The notes: generated by a model from the letters alone, not told the origin. A stretch of DNA of 64,000 bases from Nectonema munidae (GCA_030549495.1 JAUIRK010000875.1:399501-463500), one strand, 5' to 3'. Positions 32,690 to 46,069 are shown, numbered from the stretch's first letter. A program made the numbers and translations.

Positions 32690-35064
32690 GCCGCCCTTAT
32701 ATGAGGACGCTAAGTGTTTTGATAACATGAAAACAATATATTTTTTTAAAACAAGAAATATTTGGTATATTATTGAAAACAATTTGTTTTTTATTTTTAA
32801 AATTAAAAAAAACGGAAAAAACAAAAAAAAACACTTTTGATGTTTTAAAAAAATATTTTAAAAAATTTTGTAGGGTAACAATCTAGTCAAAAAAATAAAA
32901 TGGCAGAACTTTTTTTTAATTTTAAACATTCTAGATAATACTGGTAGATATATATTTCAAAGTGAGCATGTTTTTTTTTATCAAAAATATTTTTTGTAAC
33001 TAATTTTTTTAAGAAAATTTGAGACGTCCTCGTTTGAGGACGCTGGTACAAAGGATGTATAAATTATTGTTTTTCTTTTTTTAGGTGTTTTTTAAAAGTC
33101 TTTTGAAAAATTTCCATTATTAAATGAATCTTTTTGAAAACCTAGGAGAAGCTCTCAATTCTGAAAATTTTTCGCTGGAAGATGGTGATTTAGTTATAAT
33201 TCCACCTGCAACTGACCCTCTTACTGATGAAGAAATTGACGATGATTTTTTAAAAGAAAACAAATTGCCACAGGATACTTTTGGAAAAATAGAGTTTTTT
33301 CAAAAAAGTAATTATATCCAAGAAACAAATTGTATTCCTATTAAAAAAAAAGCAAAAAACAGATGAGTTGAAAATATTATGGAGTAAGGATGAAATTAAA
33401 TTTAGTCTAGAAGGAACAAAAGGAGCCGAAATATATAAAAAGAAAATGATAGAAAAATTAGAAGGGAAAAATTGTGTTGAAATATTTGAAAAAATAATTA
33501 ATAATGAAATAATGGAATATATTGTAAATCAAACGATATTATATGCAAATCAAAAAAACCATCATGAATTTGATTTCAGCATAAATGAATTAAAGATTTT
33601 CATTGGAATTCTTTTTTTTCTGGTTATCATCAATTACCAAGAGAAAAAGAATATTGGTCTCTGGATGAAGATATTGGATGTAAAATAGTGACCCAGGCTA
33701 TTTCTCGTAATAGATATCTTGAAATAAAAAAATTTATTCATTTAGCAAATAATGATAGCCTTGACAAAAACGATAAACTTGCTAAAATTCGTCCATTAAT
33801 GAACAAACTGAACAAATCATTTCAACAGTGGGGAATATTTAGTGAGAACTTATCAATAGATGAAGCTATGATAAAGTATTTTGGTAGACATGGGTTAAAA
33901 CAGTTCATCAGAGGAAAACCCATAAGATTAGGCTATAAAAATTGGGTTTTATGTAGCTCTGATGGTTATGGTTTTGCATTTGATACCTACACTGGAGCTA
34001 GTAAAAATGTTGAAGAAATAAATTACCCATTAGGAACAAGAGTTGTTATGAATCTTTTAAAAAATGTTGATACTCCAAGCAATCATATCATTTATTTTGA
34101 CAACTTTTTTTCTTCTTATGATTTATTCTTTAAATTAAAAGAAATGAAGTTCAGAGCTTCCGGTACTACTCGACCTAATAGAACCAAAAAAATGCGCATT
34201 CTTAGAGACTAATGAACTCAAGCAATAAGCACGTTCATTTTATGATTGGCAATTTGACATTAAAAATGAAATACTTTTTGTGAAATGGCTAAACAATAAC
34301 ATTGTTACAATGGGTAGCAATTTTGAAGGTATAGAGGCGCTAAACTTTGTTATGAGATGGAATTCTATTTCAAAAACAAAAGAAAAGGTCAAGCAACCAA
34401 AATTATTTATGAATTATAACAAAGGAATGGGTGGAGTTGATTTGCATGATCAATTCACGAGTGTGTACCGAATTTCAATTCGAGGAAAAAAGTGGTGGTG
34501 GGTTCTCTTCACACATATGCTGGATGCAGCTCTAGTCAACTCATGGCGTATCTATCAGTTATCTAATGATGCCACATGTGATTTATTGAATTTCAAAAGA
34601 AACATCACAAGACACTATTTGAGATTATCTAAAGTTAAAACAAGAAACAATCCATCAATATTGTAAAGCTTGACAAATGAAACTTTTGGACATTTTCCAA
34701 AAAAACTCGCCAAACAATTGAAGTGTAGAGTTTGTCATCTGAAAGCAAGATGGTCTTGTAAAACATGCTTAGTTACTTTGTGTATTGAAAAAGGTTGCTT
34801 TAAATCATTTCATTAATCAAATTTTAACTTTATTTTTAATTGAATTGTTTTTTTATTAGTTTGTTTCAAAAAATTATTAATAAGTTTATTTGACAACATT
34901 CTGTACCAGCGTCCTCATTTGAGGACGCTTATTTTTACACTGTTCAAAAATAATTTTTTTTTAAAATTTTGACAATAATACAATCATTGCTTCATATAAT
35001 ATATATTTAACCAAAAATAAATTAGTTTTAAGTTGTAGTTCAGTTTTGGTACAGAATGGGTTAA
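32690..35064 (+). mobile_element. piggyBac element, broken, with subterminal inverted repeats
   Basis: The right end reads GGTACAGAATGGG then TTAA at 35061-35064. A long inverted repeat lies on each side of the coding region: TCCTCGTTTGAGGACGCTGG then TACA at about 33028, and TGTACCAGCGTCCTCATTTG then AGGACGCT at about 34903. TGAGGACGCT occurs again near 32700. piggyBac elements do carry such subterminal repeats. The left TTAA end was not identified, so the start is approximate. Confidence 0.65.
33124..34816 (+). pseudogene. piggyBac transposase pseudogene (PGBD-like), copy 1
   Basis: The pieces lie in order at 33124-33366, 33368-33688, 33688-34212, 34280-34666 and on to 34816, in alternating frames. 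The acidic N-terminus is DPLTDEEIDDDF. The three catalytic Asp regions are all visible: LSIDEAMIKYFGRHGLKQFI, HIIYFDNFFSSYDLFF and GMGGVDLHDQF. The C-terminus has a zinc-ribbon-like Cys pattern (CRVCHLKARWSCKTC, CIEKGC) ending SFH. Three frameshifts and one internal stop make it inactive. The decay is modest, so it is not very old. Confidence 0.9.
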
Positions 35065-35367
35065 GTCCACATATTCCTTATCATGTGGGAAGTTCGATTC
35101 TAAATTTTAAGCAAAACTCAGAAAGTTCAAACGTTCGAGTCATATTGGTAATTGTTTTTTACATTAGGAAAGAGTTTTCCAAGTTTTCTGAGCATATCTA
35201 GATGCTCAATTTACACAAATGGGCTGGCATTCGTGTTCCCGAATTGTTGTCTTTTTCCTTTCGCAGGAATTTACTGAAAAATTATTAGTTTCCGGTCAGC
35301 GATTTAATTATTTTTTAATCTTATTCAAAAGTTCGACCTTTTTAAATCTCATCAGTTGAATGAAGGC

Positions 35368-35589
35368 GCTATTCACATTTCTGTGATCGAACTGGGACCT
35401 AAGAAGAGGGTGGACAGCACTGTTCCAAACCTCAACCGTTCAGCCACAGCTCTTTGCATGCTAACATTAAATTTGCTATATAAACCAAATCACCTGGCAA
35501 AATTAATGTTTTCATACATGAGGAGAGATGATGTAGGATACTCGCATAAGGGAATCACAGAAATTTCCATTTACAGAAATGTGAATAGC
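35368..35589. repeat. Short inverted repeat pair around 190 bp
   Basis: GCTATTCACATTTCTGT at 35368-35383 has its exact complement at 35573-35589. A second pair, ATGATGTAGGATAC at about 35528 and GTATCCTACATCAT at about 35691, overlaps it. It could be a small MITE. No target duplication was found. An open frame across it has no recognisable domain. Confidence 0.4.
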
Positions 35590-35639
35590 AACCTTCACCC
35601 AACTAATGAGGCCCAAAAAGGTTGAAACCAGTCTGGAAT

Positions 35640-37850
35640 CGGCTTGCCTTGTGTGATAACGTTAATCGAATTTGCTAACAACTCGCATGCGTATCCTACA
35701 TCATATCTTCAATTTATTTCTTTGTTATCCCAGGTTTAACGGCATAGTCTTTCTTTTTTTTTGAATATACAATACTATATAGTTTTTTGTGCGGAATTAG
35801 GCTAAAATCTTTTTAAAATGAATTTTGAAAAGTTTTCCCGTTTGTTCTGAACAATATTCTTGAAAACTAAGAAAAATAAATACAAATGAAAGAGCATAGT
35901 CCAAAAACAATGGGGCTTCCATTAATTACTTCCATGAAGTTGTTGCATCACTACAAAAATTTACTGTTGTTCATGATAAAAATTGTAATCGTTTTGAAGA
36001 GTGTGATGTTGAACAAAATCTAAATGAATAAAGAAACTCATCTTAAAATGAAAAGGTTTTTAGTCGCATAAGCTGCATGTCAAAAATATAGCTCAGATAT
36101 AAGAAGGGATTTGACAGTACTTTATTTAGTATAGTAGATCGTTACACTGTATACGACTGAAAGTTAACTTAAAAATCATCAAAGAAATTTTGATATATGA
36201 GGAGACAGGAATTTTGGATTGTGCAAAAAGATTAATTTTGATTTGATTAAGGATCAAAAGAATATTAATTATGGTAAATACTATGAAAGTTTTTTTTTAA
36301 TAATAATTCATTTTTTATAGATGATGTAGTGTATAGAGAAGGAAAATATTAAAAAATGCAGAAAATTATTCTTAGGTGAATTTTACTTTTAAAATCATCA
36401 CTTAGAAGATTTATAAATCGTCGGAGAAAAAAATAGTCAAAAAATGGTGCAAGATCCCACAGGAGAGAAACGGGCATGGTTTTCTGCGACTGGACCAAAA
36501 AGAAAGGCGATCTTACAACTCATGCTGGTGCTTGATGAAACTAGAAAATCACAGCACACGTAATCTAGGAAAATCCGATAAAGACAGTTTGCAAAAAGAA
36601 TATTATGTGCAGAAAAATAAAGGAAACTCTATAATAATTTAAAGTTGAAGGTGTCGTGTGGAATTAAATGAGAGCATAGCTTATGCTTATGCTAAATTCG
36701 TTTTAGCGAGATATCTCTATCCTTGAAGATCATCATCATCTTAGCCTTGAAAGAAAGTTGAGGCAGCTTTTCAGCATTCGTTGAATATATTATTTCGACT
36801 CGAGCAAGAAGAGGAATGCTGTAGTAGCACAAGCTGTAGTAGCACAATCTCGTCATGGAGTTAAAACAAAAGAAACGTTTTCTTCAAATACTTCACTTGT
36901 TGAAAAAATGAGACATTGTAAGTGCTATCTTAGAAATGTTAGATATCAAAGAAACTAAAATAACTTTGATTAACAAGGATAATAACAAGTGCGGCTTACT
37001 AATCGATTCCGCCTCCATTTATGAAGGTTTCACTCAGACTAATATGGCCGCTTCTATTGGTGAAGGCATGGGGTCGCAATCACTATTTTCATCAAGAAGG
37101 CAGCATTGAAGCTCTGGTATCAAAGTGGGAACAAGGAAGGCGTGATGCTGGGTAGTGATCGTAGGGTACCAAAATTTTGTACGATTCAGATTCTTCTTGG
37201 ATAAAAAAATTTGCATGTACGTTTATCAGAGAGAAGTGCTACACTTTTCAGAAGCAATTCATAGAGCTAAAGAGTTATATTTTATATTTAAAGCTTATAG
37301 CCACGCTATTTGCAAAGTTATTATTACCCGACTTTTACGATCTTTTTAAGCCCTCATAATATACTTTAAAATGTTCTCTCTGCTAAATATAGATCTAATA
37401 GACGCATAAATATCACTAAATAAAGTGAGTATTCATATATTTTATTTCTAAACTGTGTAAAATTTAAGGAGCCCGAAAAATAATGAAGGCCATAGGTCTC
37501 CACATAGCACAGGTTGTATGGGGTGAGGGGGAATTGACTGTACTTATATATATATATATATATAGTAGGCCTCCTAAATGTCAATTTATCAATAGAAATT
37601 CTTTAAAAATCCAAAACTACAGATTTTTGATTTTCAAGCAAAATTTTAATCACAAAATTGAAGTTAAAAATTCATATGTAATATTAGGCAAAATTTTGAG
37701 TAATGGTTAAAACGTTTAATATTTGGAATGCTCACTAGCCATGTTTATTTAACCTTTCAGAAGCTTTATACATTTCTAGGAATCTAAATTTTCACGATAC
37801 GATTCCGAAACTAGAAAAAAGCATGATTCTTACAGCTAATACTGTGAATT
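35640..37850. other. No gene recognised
   Basis: A frame at 36444-36560 (MVQDPTGEKRAWFSATGPKR) and mixed frames at 37000-37300 look weakly coding but match no family I know. A (TA)n run lies at about 37545-37564. Confidence 0.3.
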
Positions 37851-37856
37851 TGAACC

Positions 37857-38060
37857 AGGGGCGCACATCCTCAAAATAATTGGAGCTCTTCGATTTTCAA
37901 AATTACTGGTATGGAAATACCACGAGAGACCATTCAAGCAATCCTTTAAAATAGAGTGTATGCAGCGCATACGTGAATTTATAAATATTTGAATTAAATT
38001 TACATAACGCATATACATTAATTTTAAAAAATGCAAAATTATGGGGAGGGGGGGGGGGTT
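37857..38060. mobile_element. Solo hAT-like terminus and G-rich remnant
   Basis: CAGGGGCGCACATCC at 37857 repeats the terminus seen at 22542, followed by AATTGGAGCTC. A long G run lies at 38042-38058. It is likely one decayed MITE. The end at 38060 is a guess. Confidence 0.4.
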
Positions 38061-38300
38061 AATTTAGGGCGTCCACAATGATATTTTGATCGTCATGGAT
38101 AAAACCAGCTCATAATGGTTTATTTTTTTTTAGAAAATTCGGATTAAGTAAAGATGAGCACTCCCAAAAATGACTAGTAAAGAAATGCATCCCCGATTTT
38201 TAATAAGTAAGCGTGGGATGGTGATAAAGTAGGATCAACTATTCCAAATACCCATAAAGGTTTCGGAGCATAACGTCCCCTATGGTGTTTTGGTTTATAA

Positions 38301-38720
38301 CTAAAACTTAATAGGATTGCTTTCAAAATGTTTCATACAAATTTCACGAAAAAAACTAAACATGTCAATAACTGTCACTTTTGAAACATTCAATAACTGC
38401 ATAGTCTGCAAAACACTCAGTTCCTGACACCAGTAAAATATTCCTTCTAACCACTTTTGCAAAGAAAGCTTTGAACGATAAAAAAAGAATCTTTGCGAAT
38501 TGATTCGTAGTGCCTTATATTTACTGCATTCCTTAACTTGACACTTCCAGGCATATTTGCCTTGAATTGAAGAACGTTTTGTCCAGTTCATCAACTTGCT
38601 ACATTGAAGGCATTTCAGTTCTGTTCTCAAAAGATTCTGCGGCTTCATCCAGTTAATCTCAGGAGTCGGGTCTTCAACCAATAGTGGCTTAATAATTTCT
38701 TCATACAGAAAACGATCCAT
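38301..38720 (-). pseudogene. Merlin-type (ISXO2-like) transposase, N-terminal part
   Basis: The open frame has 139 codons. It contains a zinc-finger-like block (ELKCLQCSKLMNW then YAWKCQVKECSKY), then RINSQRFFFYRSKLSLQKWL, GIFYWCQELSVLQTMQLLNV and TVIDMFSFFREICMKHF. The order (zinc finger, IR-S-FF-SKL, then an HTH-like segment ending in REIC) is that of IS1016/Merlin proteins ahead of the DDE domain. That catalytic domain is absent, and a stop follows where it should begin. Confidence 0.7.
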
Positions 38721-39649
38721 GTTATTAGTTGTTTTTTAACAATTTAAAAAGAAAAATTTTATCGTCTGCGAAAAGATATGAAAAAATATTAGGAAACAGC
38801 ATTTAAATCCTAATAAAAAATATTAAAAAAAAGCGAGGAAAAAAGTTTTCTCATTTTTTTTATGATGATGAATTTTCGTTCTCATTTTGAAAAATTCTGC
38901 AATATATTTGCAGGCAATTATTATGTTTTTCATAAATAAGCAAGTAAAAATAAGCACCCCCGTAAGCAAGTAAAGATAAGCACCCACGTAGAAACAGAGA
39001 GTGGTCATCTTACTTGATCCGAAAATTCACTGCATAGTGGCAATAATGGTACTGTAGTAATAAAAAAAATAGCCATTTTTAGCCATCAATAATGAAAATA
39101 GCCACTTTTAAAAATACAGATGCGATAAGTATAAGGTAAAAATATAATAATAATAATAATCAATGAACCGATAGTTAATACTACGCCTACGGTATTTTAT
39201 TGCAACAATGCGGTGAAGTTTCCAGAAAAAAAAACAATAATTACAAGTTTTGAACATGACAATGCATACGTATTTGAAGTAGCTCTCTAACATTTTATTA
39301 TTTGTATTAGACTTTAATGTAACAGCTATTGCGTATTTGGGGGGAGATAGTAGCAACTTCTGCTTACATCACATGACTTTGAAGACATGTCACGTCACTT
39401 TTGCTTCAGTTTATGAAAACAGTCCCTAAAAGTAATATTAACGCAGCAAATTTTTTATTATCATTAGCTTATTTTTATCCATTTATTCATCTACTCTTTT
39501 GTTTTTTAAAGTTTTAAAGTGATTTTACTGTGTTGGTGATTTTTTTTAAAGTGACTTTGCTGTGTTGGCGAATTTGAATATAAATTATTATTAAAAAGAG
39601 GAAGCCCTCATATTCGAATTTTAAATTAATTTTTTTGGTCACCCTCTAA

Positions 39650-41640
39650 AATGAAGCGGCAAGAAACACAAGTTTTTCTCAAAGAGACAAAATGAAGACA
39701 GTGATTCAGATGATCATTGCATTTCTGATTCTAAGATGAAATGTACAAATATTTTACCTAGGTAGCTCATGGTTGCCATTGAAGAAAGAAAAAAAAACAG
39801 AAAACTGCTCAGCATGGGAGCAAAAATTACCGCCCTGTTAATTTTCAAGCTTCGTATGCCAGGCAATTTGCTGATTGGATTGCAATTAAAAGAGATGCCA
39901 ATAATAATCAAGTATTGGAAGTGACATGTAATTGGTGCTGTAGTTTCAAGAAATAAGCAGACGCATCATCAAAATTTGTTTTGGGTTATAAAGATTCATT
40001 CAAAAAATAAACTTTTAAGATTCATGAAAGAAGTGTGTCCCACAGAAACTGTGAACGATTATACAAGGCCCAGAAGAATCCAGAAGACACACCACTGGCT
40101 AAGTGTATGTTGAAAATGGACATGGAAGAGATGGAAAACCTAAAAAACGTTTCATTAAGAAAATTGAACTTATCAGGAAAATGGGAATTGCAGTGAAAAA
40201 AAAATGTGAACAGGACAATGTGCACAGAATTTATTCATAGCATCGCTTCTTACACTCGAAAGAAGCTTATGGAAGACATTTAAAAGTCTCCTTGTTAGCC
40301 TTCTACTTGATGGTTCCACTGACATTTCAGTTTCAGCATCTGTTCTTGTGTATATGCGCTACATCACTGAGGGGACTGTTGCAGAGTCTTATTTAGGTCT
40401 GGAGGAGTTACCCAATGAAACTGCTGATGGCTATATTACAGCTTTGAATTCTCTCTCAAAACGACTGGGAATAAACCTATTTGACAAGGGAAAAGTGGTA
40501 GTTCTTGCAGCCGATGGAGCAAGAACAATGTTGGGCTATAATGGTGTTGCTGCTAAATTAACAAAAGATATTCCCAATTTGGTTGTCATTCATTGTGTGG
40601 CTCATAGATTCCAACGGGCAGTCCTGGATTAATTGAAAGCTGTACCATTTATGCAACAAGTTGAGACGACTCTCAGAGGATTGTATATATATTATCATTC
40701 TTCACCAAAGCCCTCATCCCAGCTAAAAGAAGTTGCAGCAGCTTTAGAAATGCAGTTGCTAAAACTAAGAGACATCAATGCTGTGAGATCGGTTGCCAAC
40801 AAAGAATAGGCACTTCAAGCATTTTTGAAAAGTTGGCAAGCTGTTGTCTTTCAGTTGTAGAACAACACGAATGTGGGAACTTCTGATGCTCAAAAAGCAA
40901 AAGGACTGCTAAAAGCCATTTGTGATTTTAGGTTTTTAAAGTACTGTCATTTTCTTTATGACAGTCCTACGCCTACTTTCTCCTACATTTCAAAGAGAAA
41001 CCCTAATGTTGTTAGAAACCAAACCATCAGTGAACCATGCTATTTCTCTCTTTAACCCAGGATAGATTGAGTCTTTTTTGTCTGAAGTGTCTCCCAATGG
41101 TGTCTTCAGAGAAGTCAAGTTAGAAAGAGTAGAAGCAGGGGAAACAAGTTACCAAAAGGATAGAAGAATTATCCTCTCTGATGGGAAAGCTTCTCTGACA
41201 GAGCGATTCAAGACCATGGATGCAACAGTAGCACAGAATGGCCTCTGGATGGCCAGAGGGGAAGAAACTGTCAGGTTATGGGGATGCAGAGCTTGAGCAA
41301 CTGGTGCAGGATTTCAAGGAACCCCTATAACATGGGAGTTCCAACTGCTTCCTTTGCAAATAAAATGCTGCTTGATGAGTGGTTTAGATTGAAAATCCTG
41401 GAAAAAAATCAATCCTTCCACCACCTTTGCAAACAGGCTATGCTACGCCCTGAAAGATTCCCAGTGTTATCTAAACTGATGCCAAATGTTTTGGGTTTAC
41501 CAAGTCATCTGCTAGTTGTGAAAGGGAGTCCAGCAAAATGAACTGCATCAAAACTGACAAAAGCCAACCTTGATTCCCTCAGTGGTGCTTCCGTTAACCC
41601 TAATTGTGCCGAGCTTTTTCTCATTCCTCTGTGCGGAAGG
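39650..41640 (+). pseudogene. ZNF862/C17orf113-like hAT transposase pseudogene
   Basis: The segments read in order: BED-like or SCAN-end remnants near 40020 (HERSVSHRNCERLYKAQKNP), the catalytic region at about 40290-40632 (LLDGSTDISVSASVLVYMRY, VVVLAADGARTMLGYNGVAA, LVVIHCVAHRFQRAVLD), a helical middle, and the C-terminal SASCERESSKMNCIKTD at about 41510. The DGSTD and CVAH motifs are typical of this hAT branch. Several stops and frame changes break it. No TIRs were found. Confidence 0.85.
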
Positions 41641-42079
41641 GAGGGAGAGTGGGTCCTTTCAACCCCCCCCCCCCTTCTATTCATCCTTAATTTTATTTAA
41701 ATATCTGAAATTTGAGTTGTAACTAGCTTCTAAACTTTCAAGTTTATGTTTAGACAAGGTTTAAGCGCCTAAAATTTTCTTATTAGATATAGAATTAAAA
41801 TTTCATACTCAGCTCCCGGAAAAAGGCTTGTAAAAGGATGAATTTTCACTTAAAGCGAAGTTAATATATTTACCTGAACAAAAAAATCTAAAGCAAATTA
41901 TTTGTGTTCAGAGCACGGCGTAGTTCCTATTTGTCTTTTGAAATAAAGCCGCAACAGCTTTTATAACTGAATATAGGCTATTTTTTGAGTTAGTAATTTT
42001 TGTATAATCATTGTTAGTTATCTTTATTGATATTATGTGAAGAAGTTATGAAATGTTTTTAAAGTAATGACCTCTTTGA

Positions 42080-42133
42080 CCTTATGTGTGTCTGTGTTTG
42101 TGTGTGGTGTAAATCTTGTGTGTGTATGGTTTT

Positions 42134-42200
<67 letters not shown>

Positions 42201-42240
42201 GTGGTGTGTGTATCTTCATGTGTGTATGTGGTGTTAGTTT
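42080..42240. repeat. (GT)n microsatellite
   Basis: TGTG runs are nearly uninterrupted from about 42136 to 42198, with interrupted GT-rich flanks on both sides. The apparent Cys/Val frame across it is not a gene. Confidence 0.95.
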
Positions 42241-42590
42241 ATACGTTTCAAAATTTACTAATTGGTAACCAACTCAAATAAAAACATCGCATAAATTTTT
42301 TGTGATCTCTATTTTGGAATTATACTTCTTTACTATTATAAACAATCGTGGTATTCCTGATATTTCAATTTCTTGTTCTCTTCTCCACTGTTTAATTTTA
42401 CAAGTGCACCTTCCTAGAGCTTCAGGCTTTTTTCTCCGCACAATTAACTTGCTTTTTCTCAATATTTCTCTCATTTTCAGTTAGGGTAAAATACTTTTTG
42501 TTATCTTTTCCACTATTTATTTTGGTTTTGAAATAGTATTTCACATGGAGCGTTCTGAGGATGTGACTATTTTTTGCTGTTTTTGAAGAT

Positions 42591-44485
42591 GTGTGTGAAA
42601 GTGAAGACAATGTTGTCAATGCGAGTTCTAACTTATTCAATGTTGCTTTTCAAGAGCACGATGATTTTGGAGAAACAGACTGGGATGACCTGGATGAAGA
42701 AGTACGCAGCGTGGAAGAGGAAGATGGAATGGATTACGGGTGGGATGCTTTGAAAATTGAAAATATAAAAAACTTGTTTGAGCAGGTAACCTCTTCTGAT
42801 TAACAAACTAAGAATAGGTTGATTAGATGATACTTTGTGCGAGAAAAACTATTCTTTGTTTGATGAGCCACCAAATGAGGAAAATTTTGTTTCGTGTGGA
42901 GATAGAGTCATGGAAGATATAACTTGGACAAATTGTGAAACTGTTAGGGTTGGAAGACAAAGAGCTGCTGATATTATAAGAGATGTACCAGGTGTTAAAG
43001 GGTTGGCCAAAAATGCTAAAAATATTTTCGATTGCTGGAATCTTTTTTTTTTTGATAAGAAAATAGTTGCAAAAATTTTGAATTATTCAAATTCACGAAT
43101 TGATAATTATATGAAAAAGCCTCTCATATCTGAAAAGCTAAAGAAAAACCGAACCACTTGTGTCAGAAAAATATCTAGTGTTGAATTTTATGCTTACATT
43201 GGGTTATGCTACTTGAGGGCTTTTTCAGGTCAAAATCATTTAAGTGCTCATCTGATATGGTCAAAACTTGGAAACCCAATCTTCATATCTGTAATGAGTG
43301 TTAAAAGGTTTTATTTTATTAATCACTTTTTATGTTTTGATGTCGATACAAGAGCATCTAGATGGTTCAATGATAGGTGGGCGGCTTTCAGAGAGATCTT
43401 TGAAGACTTTAATGAAGATTGTAGCAGATGGGTGAATCCTGACGATGCCTTAACCTTAGATGAAACTTTATACGCTAGTAGAACTGGTATAAATTTTAAT
43501 GTTTTCAATCCAATGAAACCGTCAAAATACGGACTTCTGTTCAAATCTATAAATGCTGTCCGTTATCCTTTTACGTTTTTTATAGTTTGTTATGCGGGTA
43601 AAACGAAAAGTCACGAAGGTCAATATTATGTACCAGGATCATCTGCCATTGTCAAGTCAAAGCAAAACGTTATCTTTGAAAGGACGTAATCTTACAATTG
43701 ATAGAAGATACACTTCAATTGAGTTAGTTCAGTGGCTGTATATAAGGGGTATTACAACTGTTGGAACAATTAACCTAAATAGAAAAGGTATACCAAGTGA
43801 AATGAAAAGTGTTGAATTTCGTGATAATTTCTCTTACAAATATTGGTACGATAAAGATAAAAGGTATTCATCATTGCATAGCTATGTTGTGCATACCAAA
43901 AGCAAAGGTAAAAAAAATGTGCTTTTAATAAGTTCACGACCTTTTATCAAAGGGGTAACCTTTGATGAGAGACAAAAGCCCGCAATATATAAGCTTTATG
44001 ACTATACTAAAGGGGGTACAGATATTGTCGATGAGAAAATGAGAAAATTTTCTACTGCACGCAAGTCTAATAAATGGACAACAGCAGCATTTTCCTATGT
44101 TTTGGACACAGCACGAATAAATGCAACAACAATTTATAGTATGAATAACAACTTAAATCCAAGGAAGACAAATAGTATTAAAGTTGGATTAAAATTGGTT
44201 TACGCATTAATTTTACCACAATTAAAAGAAAGACCTAGAGATGGATTGAGAGCCACTATTGTTAGAAAAATAAATGAGCCTATTCAATCTATTACTGGGA
44301 TTCAACATGAACTGCCCTCAGATTCTTCTTCTCGGGCGACTACAAATAAAAGATGTCATTATTGTGTCGAAAGCATATACAAAGCAAAGAAAAACAAGCT
44401 AGGCAGAGTTTCAAAACAGCGTGAAATCTGCAAAAGATTTATATGCCCTAAACACTCATGCGCCTTTTGCTCACAATGTCACTAA
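42591..44485 (+). pseudogene. piggyBac transposase pseudogene, copy 2 (different lineage)
   Basis: The acidic N-terminus lies at 42591-42803 (DDFGETDWDDLDEEVRSVEE). The core starts at 42835, with TRASRWFNDRWAAFREIFED and DDALTLDETLYASRTGINFN for the first Asp. The second frame runs to 44485 with LTIDRRYTSIELVQWLYIRG (second Asp), DYTKGGTDIVDEKMRKFSTA (third Asp) and a Cys-rich tail (CHYCVESIYKAKKN, CPKHSCAFCSQCH). Two frame changes break it. It differs clearly from the copy at 33.1 kb (GGTDIVDE against GGVDLHDQ), so two families were active. Confidence 0.9.
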
Positions 44486-44499
44486 TTCATATTTTTATT

Positions 44500-45925
44500 T
44501 GTTTTGATAAACCCCTTATAATTTTTGTCTTCAATGTTTGATATTTCTGCTTTTTATAATTTATTTATTACTTCTAGTTGAATAAAATAGTGAATTTTGC
44601 TTTATATGGAAATTCATTCTACTTTTCACAGTTCTTTGAATGCGTCATAATTATACAGTTTTTGATTAAATGCTCTTGTCATTTAGTTAACTAGTGACAA
44701 ATTATCTTCCTGTTCGTTTATCTTTCAAAGGTATTCGTATCCTTGGAGAATCCAGCATATCTTGTACCATTCTTTTTTCTAAATGCAGGTATCTGGGGAC
44801 TTTGATCTTAATGTTAAGTTAAGTAATAAAAAGTTATAATTAGTTTTAAGTTAAGGACTTTGATCCAAATGAAATATTAGACTATGGCATTCATCACGTA
44901 GGCAGAAACTTGTACATATGTGAATTAAAATAGCCTGCACTATTTTTCTATGTAAACAATGTTTACTAAACATGTTAGATAAGAAATAAATAGGATATTT
45001 CATTTCAAAAGTAATTGGATTTTAATTATTTTAATACATTTGGCGTATTAATGATGTATGGCAAAGTTTATATGTACGTGCTACTAAACTTAACAAAAAA
45101 TTTTGCACCCCTAAATTAGTGCGATATCTGCAGTTGTACTTAAGGAGTCGCATGTTTGTTGGATCGTGTCTCATACTATCTACATGCACTCTGTGTCTTT
45201 GTTGTTTTTATATTTTTAATAATTGAAAAACCTCCTTCACATATATTTTTAGCAAATTAAAATTTCCCCTCCAGTTTATGTATTTTATACATATCGTGTA
45301 GTATAAATAAGAATCTGATATCATTAGCAATTATACCAAGAAAAATGTCAATTGATATATACATAACAATTGGCAATCATACCTGATTCATATTTTTACA
45401 ACGACATATAGATGCATCTCCATTGTAAATAAAGAAATTTATAACAAGAACTTGTTCGATTTTCTGAAAATAAAAAATTTTCTGTGAATAAATGTATTAA
45501 TAACATAAAAGAAATTACAAATGTTTCAAAAATATAAATTAATAAAAAAATTGCATTCGTATACCGACTTGTTAAAGGCTAGAGCAAAAAGCGCAAAAAT
45601 AAAAAAGCGTCTACAAGCTGTGTGAATTTTCAAACGTATCTTTACCATGAAATTGCTCATCTTTATAATATAATTTTTATATTTCCTATACATACTTCAG
45701 TTTTCTTACAACTTGCTGTGAAGGGGCAATAAAAATATACATTATGGAAAAAATTTATTATCTTATCAGAAGAAAAAAAAGGTCGCTAAAAGTACTATGT
45801 AAATTACAAAAACAAATTGTTATAAAGGCATTTAATCATTTTCAAACAGTTTTGTTTCCAATATATGGCATAAATGTTCTCATAGTTACTTGCACAGCTA
45901 TATGTTTTTATAACTTTTTCTTATG
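44500..45925. other. Gene-free interval
   Basis: No coding, RNA or repeat feature is supported. TTGTCATTTAGTTAACTAGTGACAA at about 44680 is a near-palindrome around GTTAAC, just 3' of the piggyBac remnant. Confidence 0.35.
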
Positions 45926-45929
45926 TTAA

Positions 45930-46033
45930 GACACTTGGGGCAAGTTGACGATTTTCAGGGGGGGGGGCAAAAAATAAAACTGGGGAGGGGGGGGGGCACT
46001 TGCCTCAAAAATATATAGGTAGCGCGGGCTCTG
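45930..46033. mobile_element. Relative of the outer hAT MITE, one end only
   Basis: GCACTTGCCTCAAAAATATA then TAGGTAGCGCGGGCTCTG repeats the right end of the MITE at 5675-6506, including the G-rich run (one TIR mismatch). The left end is missing or decayed. Confidence 0.7.
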
Positions 46034-46069
46034 GGTGTATGTATGAAATAAATTCTTCTTTTTCTTCTT

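Noticed and set aside
35356-35625. 89-codon open frame
   Set aside because: It is spanned by a perfect inverted repeat and has no domain; it is more likely a small repeat element.
42084-42281. Cys/Val repeat protein
   Set aside because: It is the translation of a (GT)n microsatellite.
43323-43544. Minus-strand frame inside the second piggyBac gene
   Set aside because: It is a shadow of the transposase coding strand.
44680-44705. Palindrome around GTTAAC as the right end of the second piggyBac element
   Set aside because: No matching left terminus was found, so it cannot be called an element end.
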